Shown: positions 1 to 6,388 of the stretch, in pieces
How the letters are laid out: each line of letters starts with the position of its first letter
Numbering within the stretch: the stretch's first letter is position 1
Origin: Desulfobacteraceae bacterium
Lineage (GTDB): Bacteria > Desulfobacterota > Desulfobacteria > Desulfobacterales > UBA11574
NCBI GenBank assembly: GCA_002868985.1
Contig: PKTV01000122.1
Coordinates: 1 to 11,390, forward strand
Direction of reading: 5' to 3'
DNA length: 11,390 nucleotides
Made by a program: the position numbers and the translations under genes
The notes under the pieces: model-generated
What the model was told of the DNA's origin: nothing
What the model saw: only the letters and a program-made list of their open reading frames with translations
Databases searched by the model: none

Positions 1-870
1 CCCATACCCCATAATCCCCGTGGGTTTTAAAGATAAAACCACAAGGAGAACGAAAAAGGCAATGGCATCCTTATACTGAGACGATATCAGACCTGCTCCT
101 AAAGATTCCAAAATACCCAGAAGAATTCCGCCCAATATCGCGCCGACAAAGTTTCCGTATCCGCCAAGAATCGCTGCGGCGAACCCTTTCAATCCCAGCA
201 TGATTCCCGTATCATAGGATGTCGTGGAAATGGGCGCGATGATCATTCCGGCCACAGCTCCCAATGCGCCACTGAAGGCAAAGGATAAAAGGATCATACG
301 ATTCACACAAATACCTGCCAGCGCCGCTGCCCTTCGATCGACGGCTGTCGCCCGCATGGCTTTGCCCATCAATGTGTTTTTGAAAAAACAACGCAGCATC
401 AGCATGACCAGTACCGTGATTCCAAAGACCCAAAGGTGCTGGGGAACGATGGTCGCTCCGCCCAGAAGATGAATCGGGTTTTCGCCGGAAAATGAAGGAA
501 CGCCGACATTATCGGTGCCCCAGACCTCTTGAGCGGCGCCCCTGATAATTTCCGAAATGCCAATGGTCAAAAAAATAAGAATAATAATTTCTTTTGACCG
601 CGCATGTCGTATGGGGCCGATTTCTATCAAGGCTCCGATGAGGGCGACACCGGTCATGGATATGAAGAATGAGATGACCAGGTTGACCTTGAAAAGAACC
701 ACCAGAGAGTACATAAACATCCCGCCAAGAGATATAAACTCACACTGGGCAAAATTAACGATTCCGGTGGCATTATGGATGATGTTAAACCCCATGGCCA
801 CAATGGCGTAGATGGCCCCGATGGTCAAACCGGTGATAATATACTGAGCAATTTGCTGGGTAAAATCCAT
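1..870 (-). CDS. livH: LivH, branched-chain amino acid ABC transporter permease (C-terminal end cut by the window edge)
   Basis: Inner-membrane permease of a Liv-type (HAAT family) ABC importer. The minus-strand frame is open from an ATG at 868-870 to the left edge, giving 290 residues, close to the usual LivH length, so only a few residues should be missing. Visible family features: a hydrophobic N-terminus (TGLTIGAIYAIVAMGFNII), the LivH hallmark GIVNFAQCEF at residues 36-45, several further membrane segments, and the late GLKGFAAAILGGYGNFVGA segment that is typical of LivH near the ATPase-contact loop. No earlier start is possible because an in-frame stop lies at 877-879. The G-rich Shine-Dalgarno (GGGAGG) is unusually far, about 20 nt from the ATG. 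It is last in the visible order livG-livF-livK-livH, so livM is expected just left of the window. Substrate cannot be read from the permease. Confidence 0.93.
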   Translation of the reverse strand, partial: MDFTQQIAQYIITGLTIGAIYAIVAMGFNIIHNATGIVNFAQCEFISLGGMFMYSLVVLFKVNLVISFFISMTGVALIGALIEIGPIRHARSKEIIILIFLTIGISEIIRGAAQEVWGTDNVGVPSFSGENPIHLLGGATIVPQHLWVFGITVLVMLMLRCFFKNTLMGKAMRATAVDRRAAALAGICVNRMILLSFAFSGALGAVAGMIIAPISTTSYDTGIMLGLKGFAAAILGGYGNFVGAILGGILLGILESLGAGLISSQYKDAIAFFVLLVVLSLKPTGIMGYG

Positions 871-890
871 AATTATTTAGGTAATTGTAA

Positions 891-927
891 CCTCCCCCCC
901 TTGATTTTTATCACCGGAGAAGGGGAG
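891..927 (-). promoter_or_regulatory. Possible hairpin masking the livH ribosome binding site
   Basis: On the minus strand CTCCCCTT (complement of 920-927) can pair with the G-run AAGGGGGGGAG (complement of 892-902) over a loop of about 17 nt. The G-run is also the only plausible Shine-Dalgarno for livH. Closed, the hairpin would hide the site, which could lower permease translation relative to the binding protein livK upstream. The pairing is seen in the sequence; the regulatory role is inferred. Confidence 0.35.
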
Positions 928-940
928 TTGTAAGTTCTGA

Positions 941-1198
941 CACTTCAATTGATCGTAAACAAAATGGGGGGATATATTATTTATTTGATTTACTTAGCAT
1001 TTTAATAGATTCGGATGAATTTTCATACCCCTCATATATATGAGATATAAACTTATAAAAAAACCCATTTTGTTTACCTTTCAGGAAAGCCGATGACACC
1101 CCATATCCTTCGTTATCAAGGGTTCGCAGTAAACGACTACGGCTTCACCCTTGATGCCTTGAATCTGGGGCATCCTCGACTTTCGCTCAATTGAAGTG
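941..1198. repeat. Nested inverted-repeat element in the livK-livH spacer
   Basis: The 339-base gap between livK and livH has no gene. It holds an outer inverted pair CACTTCAATTGA (941-952) / TCAATTGAAGTG (1187-1198), an inner perfect 14-bp pair GTAAACAAAATGGG (955-968) / CCCATTTTGTTTAC (1064-1077), and between the right-hand arms an imperfect hairpin of about 100 nt (1087-1104 AAAGCCGATGACACCCCA with 1165-1182, plus ATCAAGGGT 1115-1123 / ACCCTTGAT 1147-1155). The loop of the inner pair has a perfect 14-bp palindrome CTCATATATATGAG (1031-1044). As RNA it would fold into a branched structure starting about 10 nt after the livK stop. It may be a mobile miniature repeat, a stabilising or processing structure between binding protein and permease, or both. 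No target-site duplication is evident. Confidence 0.7.
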
Positions 1199-1209
1199 AT
1201 AATGACCTT

Positions 1210-2385
1210 CTATTCGAGCAGTTTCCATCCCCCTTTGGTCGCCTTGATCATCACAATATCTTCCATGGAAAGACCGTTATGATCCTTTGGACTGATATTA
1301 TATATGCCGCTAAGTCCTACATAACCTTTTGTATTTTCAATGGCATCCCGGATTTTTGCTCTGTCGGGCCCAACTTTTTTAATGGCATTTATAACAATAA
1401 ATGCTGCATCGGCCCCATAGGCAACCATGGTGCCGGGTTCATGATTGAACTTTTTCTGATATGCTTTCACATAGTCGATGATTTTCTTTTTCTGAACGTC
1501 GCTGTCGGGCAGCTGATCTCCCACAACGATTTTGGTAGACGGCATCATGACACCCTCTCCAGCCTCTCCGGCAACTTTCCAGAAAATAGGATCTCCGGAA
1601 CCGTGACATTCAAATAGCGGCGCTTTAATGCCTAACTGCTTTACATTTTTGGCAATGATTCCCATGGCAGGCCCCACTGTCCAGGCGATAATCCCGTCAA
1701 CGCCCTTTGCATTAATTCGGGTCAACTGTGCCGTCATATCAACATCTTTAGGCTGAAAGGCCTCTTGGGCAAGAATCTCAACCCCGTACTTGGGCGCCTG
1801 GACCTTTACGTTTCTGAGCCCGTCTTTACCGAATCCTTCGTTTGAATAGATAAATCCGATTTTTTTAATGCCGTGCTTGCTCATATACTGGCAGATCTTA
1901 CCCATGGCATCTGCGGCCTTATATGGAGATTTAAACGTCCATTTGGGTAAGGATTTCGGGTCTTTTTTATCGAGCGGTGCAAAGAGGATGACATCCCCGC
2001 CCGAATGCATGAAAGCGGGAATCTTTTCTTTTTCAATAAATCCTCTCATCGCCATGGCCGTTCCCGTGAGTGTGGGTCCAATAATGGCCACCACGTCTTC
2101 AGCCTCTAATACCTTTTTTAGAGCCATAACCGCCTTGGTAGGGTTGCTTTCCGTATCTTCCATCACCATTTCCAGCATGCGTCCGTTAATGCCGCCCTGC
2201 TGGTTCACTTCGTCTATGGCAAGCATAACGGCGTCTCTCTGCGAGGTTCCAATATGTGCGGCACGGCCGGTTAAAGCAAATATTCCCGCAATTTTAATAG
2301 GTCCTGCACTATAGCAAAGTGATGATCCCAACATAAAACTCATGGTCAGCGCCACAGCAACGATTATCAGAGATCTTTTTTTCAT
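1210..2385 (-). CDS. livK: LivK-type periplasmic substrate-binding protein of the Liv ABC importer
   Basis: 391-residue periplasmic binding protein of the leucine/isoleucine/valine-binding type (type I fold, Peripla_BP_6). The ATG at 2383-2385 has a strong Shine-Dalgarno (GGAGG, 6 nt spacing). Residues 1-26 form a signal peptide: MKKR, a hydrophobic core (SLIIVAVALTMSFMLG), then a probable signal peptidase I site near CYSA|GP. A Cys sits at 24 but the preceding Leu does not make a convincing lipobox. Mature-start IKIAGIFALTGRAAHIG and the following NQQGGINGRMLEMVMEDTES are typical of the family: ligand-binding lobe I beginning, with the conserved GGINGR turn. It is 95 nt downstream of livF and has its own strong ribosome site; a large hairpin element follows its stop codon, an arrangement that often lets binding proteins be made in excess over the permeases. 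The ligand is likely an amino acid, perhaps aromatic given the ior/paaK neighbours; this is inference. Confidence 0.93.
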   Translation of the reverse strand: MKKRSLIIVAVALTMSFMLGSSLCYSAGPIKIAGIFALTGRAAHIGTSQRDAVMLAIDEVNQQGGINGRMLEMVMEDTESNPTKAVMALKKVLEAEDVVAIIGPTLTGTAMAMRGFIEKEKIPAFMHSGGDVILFAPLDKKDPKSLPKWTFKSPYKAADAMGKICQYMSKHGIKKIGFIYSNEGFGKDGLRNVKVQAPKYGVEILAQEAFQPKDVDMTAQLTRINAKGVDGIIAWTVGPAMGIIAKNVKQLGIKAPLFECHGSGDPIFWKVAGEAGEGVMMPSTKIVVGDQLPDSDVQKKKIIDYVKAYQKKFNHEPGTMVAYGADAAFIVINAIKKVGPDRAKIRDAIENTKGYVGLSGIYNISPKDHNGLSMEDIVMIKATKGGWKLLE

Positions 2386-2480
2386 TTTTTCCTCCTAATT
2401 CATTTGCGTATACATTGTTCGGCCATGACAAATATAAGTGTTTTCACCCCCTTTCTTTTTCATGACTTCGATTCGAATTC

Positions 2481-3191
2481 CTATCCCAAATAGGCCTTTT
2501 TAACGGCCTCGTTCTCCATAAGTTCAGACGCTTTTCCCTGAATCCGCACCTTGCCGGTTTCCAGTACGTAGGCCCGATCGGAAATCTTAAGGGCAGCTCT
2601 TGCATTTTGTTCCACCAGCAAAATAGTGGTACCTTCATTTCTGAGCTTTTCAATGATAGAAATGATTTCTTGCACCACAAGCGGTGCAAGCCCTAGAGAA
2701 GGTTCATCTAAAAGCAAAAGACCGGGCCGCCCCATCAAAGCCCTGCCGATGGCAAGCATCTGCTGCTCTCCTCCGCTGAGGGTTTCTGCACGTTGTTTAA
2801 GCCTCTTTTCAAGAACAGGAAAAAGCGCCAGAATATACTCAAAATCGTCCAGTATTTTTTTCTTGTTCTGTCTGCCCCGCCTTCTATAGGCACCCAGTTC
2901 AAGATTTTCTTTCACCGTTAAAGGGCCGAAAACATGTCGGCCTTCCGGAACCTGGATGATACCCAGCTCAACGATCTTTTCGGGAGATAAAGATAAAATG
3001 CTTTTACCTTTAAAAATGATGTTTCCTTTAGACGGCTTGATAATACGTGAAATCAGGTTGAGCAGTGTCGTTTTGCCGGCGCCATTACCGCCGATGAGCG
3101 CCAAAATCTCTTTTTCATCCAGTTTAAAGGAAACATCGTCAAGTGCTCGAACACCGCCATAATGGGCACTTATGCCATGGATTTCAAGCAC
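2481..3191 (-). CDS. livF: LivF, ATP-binding subunit of the Liv ABC importer
   Basis: 236-residue cytoplasmic ABC ATPase, the normal LivF size. Motifs in order: Walker A GGNGAGKTT (34-42), signature LSGGEQQ (138-144), Walker B LLLLDEP (158-164), and LLVEQN (191-196) where LivF proteins characteristically carry Gln-Asn in place of the usual H-loop His-Asp. This Gln, together with the LSGGEQQ signature, separates it from LivG. The start is a GTG at 3189-3191; no ATG lies near, and GGAG about 12 nt upstream, inside the end of livG, serves as ribosome site. Only 6 nt separate it from the livG stop, so the two ATPases are surely co-transcribed and probably translationally coupled. It hydrolyses ATP with LivG to drive uptake through LivHM. 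Confidence 0.95.
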   Translation of the reverse strand: MLEIHGISAHYGGVRALDDVSFKLDEKEILALIGGNGAGKTTLLNLISRIIKPSKGNIIFKGKSILSLSPEKIVELGIIQVPEGRHVFGPLTVKENLELGAYRRRGRQNKKKILDDFEYILALFPVLEKRLKQRAETLSGGEQQMLAIGRALMGRPGLLLLDEPSLGLAPLVVQEIISIIEKLRNEGTTILLVEQNARAALKISDRAYVLETGKVRIQGKASELMENEAVKKAYLG

Positions 3192-3197
3192 GACCGG

Positions 3198-3971
3198 TTA
3201 TAACTCCTTTCCCAGATAGGCCTCAATGACTTTTGGATTGTTCCGAACCGCCTCAGAATCCCCTTCAGCGATTTTTTCTCCATAATTCAAAACAGTAATC
3301 ATGTCGGAAATACCCATAATAAAATTCATGTCATGTTCCACCAAAATCACCGTGATTCCCATTTTCCTGATCTTGAGAATCGATTGTGCTATTTCTTCGG
3401 TTTCCTGCAAATTAAGGCCGGCCACCGGTTCATCAAGAAGAAGAAGTTTGGGTTCCATGGCCAACGATCGAGCAATCTCTACACGTTTTTGATCTCCATA
3501 GGGAAGCTCGTCAACACGAACGTCGGCCTTTGGTTCAAGGTCCAGGAACGTTAAAACAGCATCTGTTTTTTCACGAATGCGCTTTTCTTCCTCCCACACC
3601 ATGGGGGTATGGAAAAGACATTTCAAAAATCCGCAGCGACTTTTGGTATGAAGCCCCACCATGACATTTTCTCGAACCGTCATATGATGAAAGGTCTGGA
3701 TGTTCTGGAACGTCCGTCCGATTCCCATATACGCCAATTGATACGGCCGTTTTCTATAAAGATTCCGGCCTTGGAAAAAGATTTCGCCGGATGTAAGAGG
3801 GTATATGCCGGTAATCAGATTAATCGCTGTTGTTTTTCCTGCGCCGTTGGGACCAATAATAGAAAAAATTAAACCGTCTTCCACCTTAAAGGATAACCGG
3901 TTGATGGCCTGCAATCCCCCAAAGTTTTTTGAGGCATTTGTCACTTCAAGGATGTACTTGGAATTGCTCAC
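3198..3971 (-). CDS. livG: LivG, ATP-binding subunit of the Liv ABC importer
   Basis: 257-residue ABC ATPase. Motifs: Walker A GPNGAGKTT (40-48), Q-loop Gln in GRTFQNIQ (about 89), the variant signature LPYGDQKR (156-163) diagnostic for LivG, Walker B LLLLDEP (176-182) and H-loop His in LVEHDM (213). The C-terminus (VIEAYLGKEL) is the usual LivG tail. The start is a GTG at 3969-3971 with only a weak GAG-type ribosome site; the N-terminus SKYILEVTNASKNFGGLQAI aligns with the family only from this start. The GTG overlaps the TGA of a possible 8-codon leader ORF (3968-3994, MKKEPRLL). It follows the paaK-like gene after a 321-base spacer filled by a long palindrome, so whether livG shares the upstream transcript or has its own promoter cannot be decided; I saw no clear sigma70 promoter in the spacer. 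Confidence 0.95.
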   Translation of the reverse strand: MSNSKYILEVTNASKNFGGLQAINRLSFKVEDGLIFSIIGPNGAGKTTAINLITGIYPLTSGEIFFQGRNLYRKRPYQLAYMGIGRTFQNIQTFHHMTVRENVMVGLHTKSRCGFLKCLFHTPMVWEEEKRIREKTDAVLTFLDLEPKADVRVDELPYGDQKRVEIARSLAMEPKLLLLDEPVAGLNLQETEEIAQSILKIRKMGITVILVEHDMNFIMGISDMITVLNYGEKIAEGDSEAVRNNPKVIEAYLGKEL

Positions 3972-4034
3972 AGTAAACGAGGCTCTTTTTTCATCTGATT
4001 ATTTGTAACACGTTAGCCTTTTGAAAATATTATC

Positions 4035-4233
4035 GCTTCAGGTATAATTAAATTTTTGCTGAAAGAACTCGTGGATAAGGGTTCATAATGAAAGAACCTG
4101 CCCGGTCGATTAATAAAGATCTCTGCATTAACAAGAAATTTTATCTATAAAGATAAATCGCCTATGGTTCTTTCAAAACGATCCCTAATCCACTCAGACA
4201 GCTTCCAGTCAAAAATTTAATCATACCTGAAGC
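4035..4233. repeat. 199-bp imperfect palindrome (MITE-like) between the ligase gene and livG
   Basis: The 321-base gap 3972-4292 carries no gene but one large inverted repeat. Left arm 4035-4098 begins GCTTCAGGTATAATTAAATT and ends TGAAAGAACC; right arm 4166-4233 begins GGTTCTTTCA and ends ATACCTGAAGC. The outer roughly 24 bp match with one substitution, the inner 26 bp (4073-4098 against 4166-4191) with about five, and a less similar segment with small length differences lies between. The centre (4099-4165) is AT-rich. Arms of this length fit a miniature inverted-repeat transposable element or a repeat that folds as a long RNA hairpin. No clear target-site duplication or transposase is present. 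Confidence 0.75.
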
Positions 4234-4292
4234 TCCTTTGAAGTCGACTTGTTTCAAAGGACTATACTATTACTTAAATTTGTTATGCAAAA

Positions 4293-5582
4293 TCAGGTAT
4301 TATTTCTATGGTCAAACACCCGTTTGCTTTTTCTTTCGGTACGCGGCAGGGAGCCATAATCTATAATTTCCACCTGGCTCCTTACCAGTATCTTACGCCG
4401 GATTTCTGTTGCCACCTGTTCGGCCAGATGCTCATTATCCGTCTTGCTGGAATGTACAGCACGTTCCACCTTGATCAGCATCATGTCACGGCCGCTTTCA
4501 CGCTGCTTGAGATGGATCTGAAATTCACTGCCGATGCCGTTGACACGGCTTAAAACATGATCGATCTGGCTGGGATAGATATTAACAGCCCTGTAGATAA
4601 ACATATCGTCCGTGCGGCCGAGGATTCGGTCGTGCATGGGAAACGGCGCACCGCAGGGGCACATGGCGCCCATGAGCCGTGTAACGTCATGGGTTCGATA
4701 GCGAACCATCGGGCTGCCCTCTTTGCACAGCGTCGTCACTACGAGCTCGCCCTGCTCTCCCGGAGGAACCGGCTTTAATGACACCGGGTCTATGATTTCA
4801 AAAATAAAATGGTCGGCCCAATAATGGATTCCATTGTGAAGACTACAGTCGAGTCCTGTACCCGGACCGTAAAGTTCGGTTAATCCGTAAATATCAAAAA
4901 TATGCTCAACGCCCATGAGCTCGATGATTCGATCTCTCATGGCGTCACTGTGACGTTCCGCACCCAGGATAATCTTTTTGACCTTTATCTTGGATAATAA
5001 ATTTCGTTTATGAATTTCTTCCGCCATGAGCAATGCCATGGATGCCGTGGAACAAAAAACGGTGGTCTCCATGTCTACCAGCATTTCACAGTGCATATCC
5101 GCATTGGCAGGGCCAAGGGGAATCGTCATGGCGCCGAATCTTTCACTACCGGCCTGAAATCCCACACCTGCCGTCCAAAGACCGTAGCCGACAGCGATCT
5201 GTACGCGATCATGACGGGTTAGACCGGCCATTTGATAACATCGGGCAAATAAGTTCGCCCACACGTCAAGATCATTTTGTGTGTAGCAAAGCACCTTGCG
5301 TTTTCCCGTGGTTCCCGAAGACGCATGAATCCGAACAATATCCTCATATGGCACCGAACGTAAGGGGAAAGGGTATTCCTGTTGTAAATCATTTTTATCG
5401 GTAAACGGCAGAAGTTCGAGGTCATCCAGTGATTGGATGTCTTCAGGCTTAATGCCTGCGGCGTCGAACTTATTGCGATAGAACGATGAATGATCATAGA
5501 CATGATTCATGGTCCATTGAAGGCCTTTAAGTTGGATCTGGTTTAATTTTTCTTCGTCCAGATCATAAGGGATGAATGGCAT
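4293..5582 (-). CDS. paaK: Phenylacetate-CoA ligase family (PaaK-like) AMP-forming enzyme
   Basis: 429-residue cytoplasmic adenylate-forming ligase, expected to convert an aryl-acetate (phenylacetate, indoleacetate or similar), ATP and CoA to the aryl-acetyl-CoA. Motifs with this start: AMP-binding P-loop SSGTTGK (88-94), YGLTE (232-236), YRTHD (295-299), GRTDD at the hinge (322-326), AVNIYPSQID (332-341; PaaK proteins usually have GVNVFPSQIE, so Gly is Ala here) and the C-terminal catalytic-Lys region LPRTERKSKRVFD (412-424). The ATG at 5580-5582 is chosen because GAGAGGAG stands 6 nt upstream and the length equals the family norm; the frame stays open to 5678, but those extra 32 codons are repeat DNA. 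It sits between iorB and livG, matching the known habit of anaerobes to pair such ligases with indolepyruvate oxidoreductases. Exact aryl substrate unknown; the gene symbol is by family. Confidence 0.88.
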   Translation of the reverse strand: MPFIPYDLDEEKLNQIQLKGLQWTMNHVYDHSSFYRNKFDAAGIKPEDIQSLDDLELLPFTDKNDLQQEYPFPLRSVPYEDIVRIHASSGTTGKRKVLCYTQNDLDVWANLFARCYQMAGLTRHDRVQIAVGYGLWTAGVGFQAGSERFGAMTIPLGPANADMHCEMLVDMETTVFCSTASMALLMAEEIHKRNLLSKIKVKKIILGAERHSDAMRDRIIELMGVEHIFDIYGLTELYGPGTGLDCSLHNGIHYWADHFIFEIIDPVSLKPVPPGEQGELVVTTLCKEGSPMVRYRTHDVTRLMGAMCPCGAPFPMHDRILGRTDDMFIYRAVNIYPSQIDHVLSRVNGIGSEFQIHLKQRESGRDMMLIKVERAVHSSKTDNEHLAEQVATEIRRKILVRSQVEIIDYGSLPRTERKSKRVFDHRNNT

Positions 5583-5610
5583 GATAAACTCCTCTCTCGG
5601 ATAAACCGAA

Positions 5611-5745
5611 AAAGTGACTAAAGTTTGAAGTGAACTAAAGTGAGCAAAAGTTGAGGAACGCGCTTTCAGCGCGACCAATTATAATCAAAATTGATAGAAC
5701 ACCTTAACTTTAGTCACTTTAGTTCACTTTAGATCACTTTACACT
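5611..5745. repeat. Tandem and inverted AAAGTGA repeats in the iorB-ligase spacer
   Basis: Units of about 10 bp (TAAAGTGAAC, TAAAGTGATC, TAAAGTGAC) occur as two clusters in opposite orientation, 5611-5653 and 5701-5745. The best arms are a perfect 16-bp pair AAGTGAACTAAAGTGA (5628-5643) / its complement (5714-5729). Between them lie a perfect short hairpin CGCGCT-TTC-AGCGCG (5659-5673) and CAATT/AATTG. The right cluster runs into the last codons of iorB, so the C-terminal Ser-Val-Lys and stop are written in repeat sequence. Confidence 0.75.
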
Positions 5746-6294
5746 TTTAAAACCTGTTTCAATTGCTTTTACGGCATCATCCAGCATTTGTTTCTTTTTT
5801 GCCAGACGTTGTTGTAAAACTGTTATTATATCTTCCAATGTGCAAAAAAGACTGTTTTCAAGAGTCCCTGATATTGCTGCAAGGGCAAAACCGAGAAGGA
5901 TCAGGTTGACCGACTTTGGGTTATGAATGCGTTGTGCCAGGATCTCGGCATCAATGGTATATGCCGAGAACTCAGGTCCGACAATCGCATCTTCACGGCT
6001 GTTCACCGCAACCCATGCACCCGGTTTCAGAAAGTACCCGTGTCGGGCGAAACTGTCCGCCTTTAGCGCCAGCAATCCGTTTGCATTGCCGGGCCGTATC
6101 AGCGGGCTTGAAAAGTTTCCCACCTTAAGGTGTGATAATACCGTTCCCCCCCGCTGGGCCATGCCGTGGGTTTCCGATGTAAAGACGGAAAGCCCTTTCA
6201 TAATGGCCGCTTCCGCCAGAAGCCGCGTGACAAAAAGGACACCCTGGCCGCCCACACCGCTGATGACAATCTGCTGTTTTATGGAATTGCTCAT
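5734..6294 (-). CDS. iorB: Indolepyruvate:ferredoxin oxidoreductase beta subunit
   Basis: 186-residue subunit (POR gamma-type domain) that pairs with IorA to oxidise aryl-pyruvates to aryl-acetyl-CoA, CO2 and reduced ferredoxin. Family hallmarks: the N-terminal glycine-rich GVGGQG (13-18) that opens the CoA/nucleotide-binding fold, and ETHGMAQRGG (41-50), strongly conserved in IorB. Length matches the usual 185-200 residues. The ATG at 6292-6294 has AAGGAG 5 nt upstream. It lies 83 nt after iorA, the normal order of the pair; the spacer is a palindromic repeat rather than a short operon junction. The last three codons and the stop lie inside an AAAGTGA repeat cluster, so the C-terminal end may have been rewritten by that repeat. 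Confidence 0.93.
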   Translation of the reverse strand: MSNSIKQQIVISGVGGQGVLFVTRLLAEAAIMKGLSVFTSETHGMAQRGGTVLSHLKVGNFSSPLIRPGNANGLLALKADSFARHGYFLKPGAWVAVNSREDAIVGPEFSAYTIDAEILAQRIHNPKSVNLILLGFALAAISGTLENSLFCTLEDIITVLQQRLAKKKQMLDDAVKAIETGFKSVK

Positions 6295-6323
6295 CCATAC
6301 TCCTTGTTCAGATTACAAGATAC

Positions 6324-6388
6324 ATGATGCATGATACATGATGAATGAATCCCATATCCTGTATCGTGCATCCTGAATCATGCATCAT
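6324..6388. repeat. ATGATGCATGAT inverted repeat between iorA and iorB
   Basis: A perfect 12-bp inverted pair, ATGATGCATGAT (6324-6335) and ATCATGCATCAT (6377-6388), frames a short stretch with further TACATGATG copies. The right arm contains the iorA stop codon (TGA at 6378-6380 on the minus strand), so the repeat starts in the last codons of iorA and stops just before the iorB ribosome site. As RNA it would form a hairpin between the two cistrons. Confidence 0.7.

Noticed and set aside
2397..2425. Short ORF MAEQCIRK between livF and livK on the minus strand
   Set aside because: Eight codons with the G-run about 20 nt away; no sign of coding, and livK has its own strong ribosome site.
5583..5678. 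32-codon N-terminal extension of the PaaK-like ligase
   Set aside because: It is encoded by the AAAGTGA repeat region, has no ribosome site, and the ATG at 5582 with GAGAGGAG gives the normal family length.
5611..5745. CRISPR-like array from the repeated AAAGTGA units
   Set aside because: The units are only about 10 bp, directly abutting, in two opposite orientations and without unique spacers.
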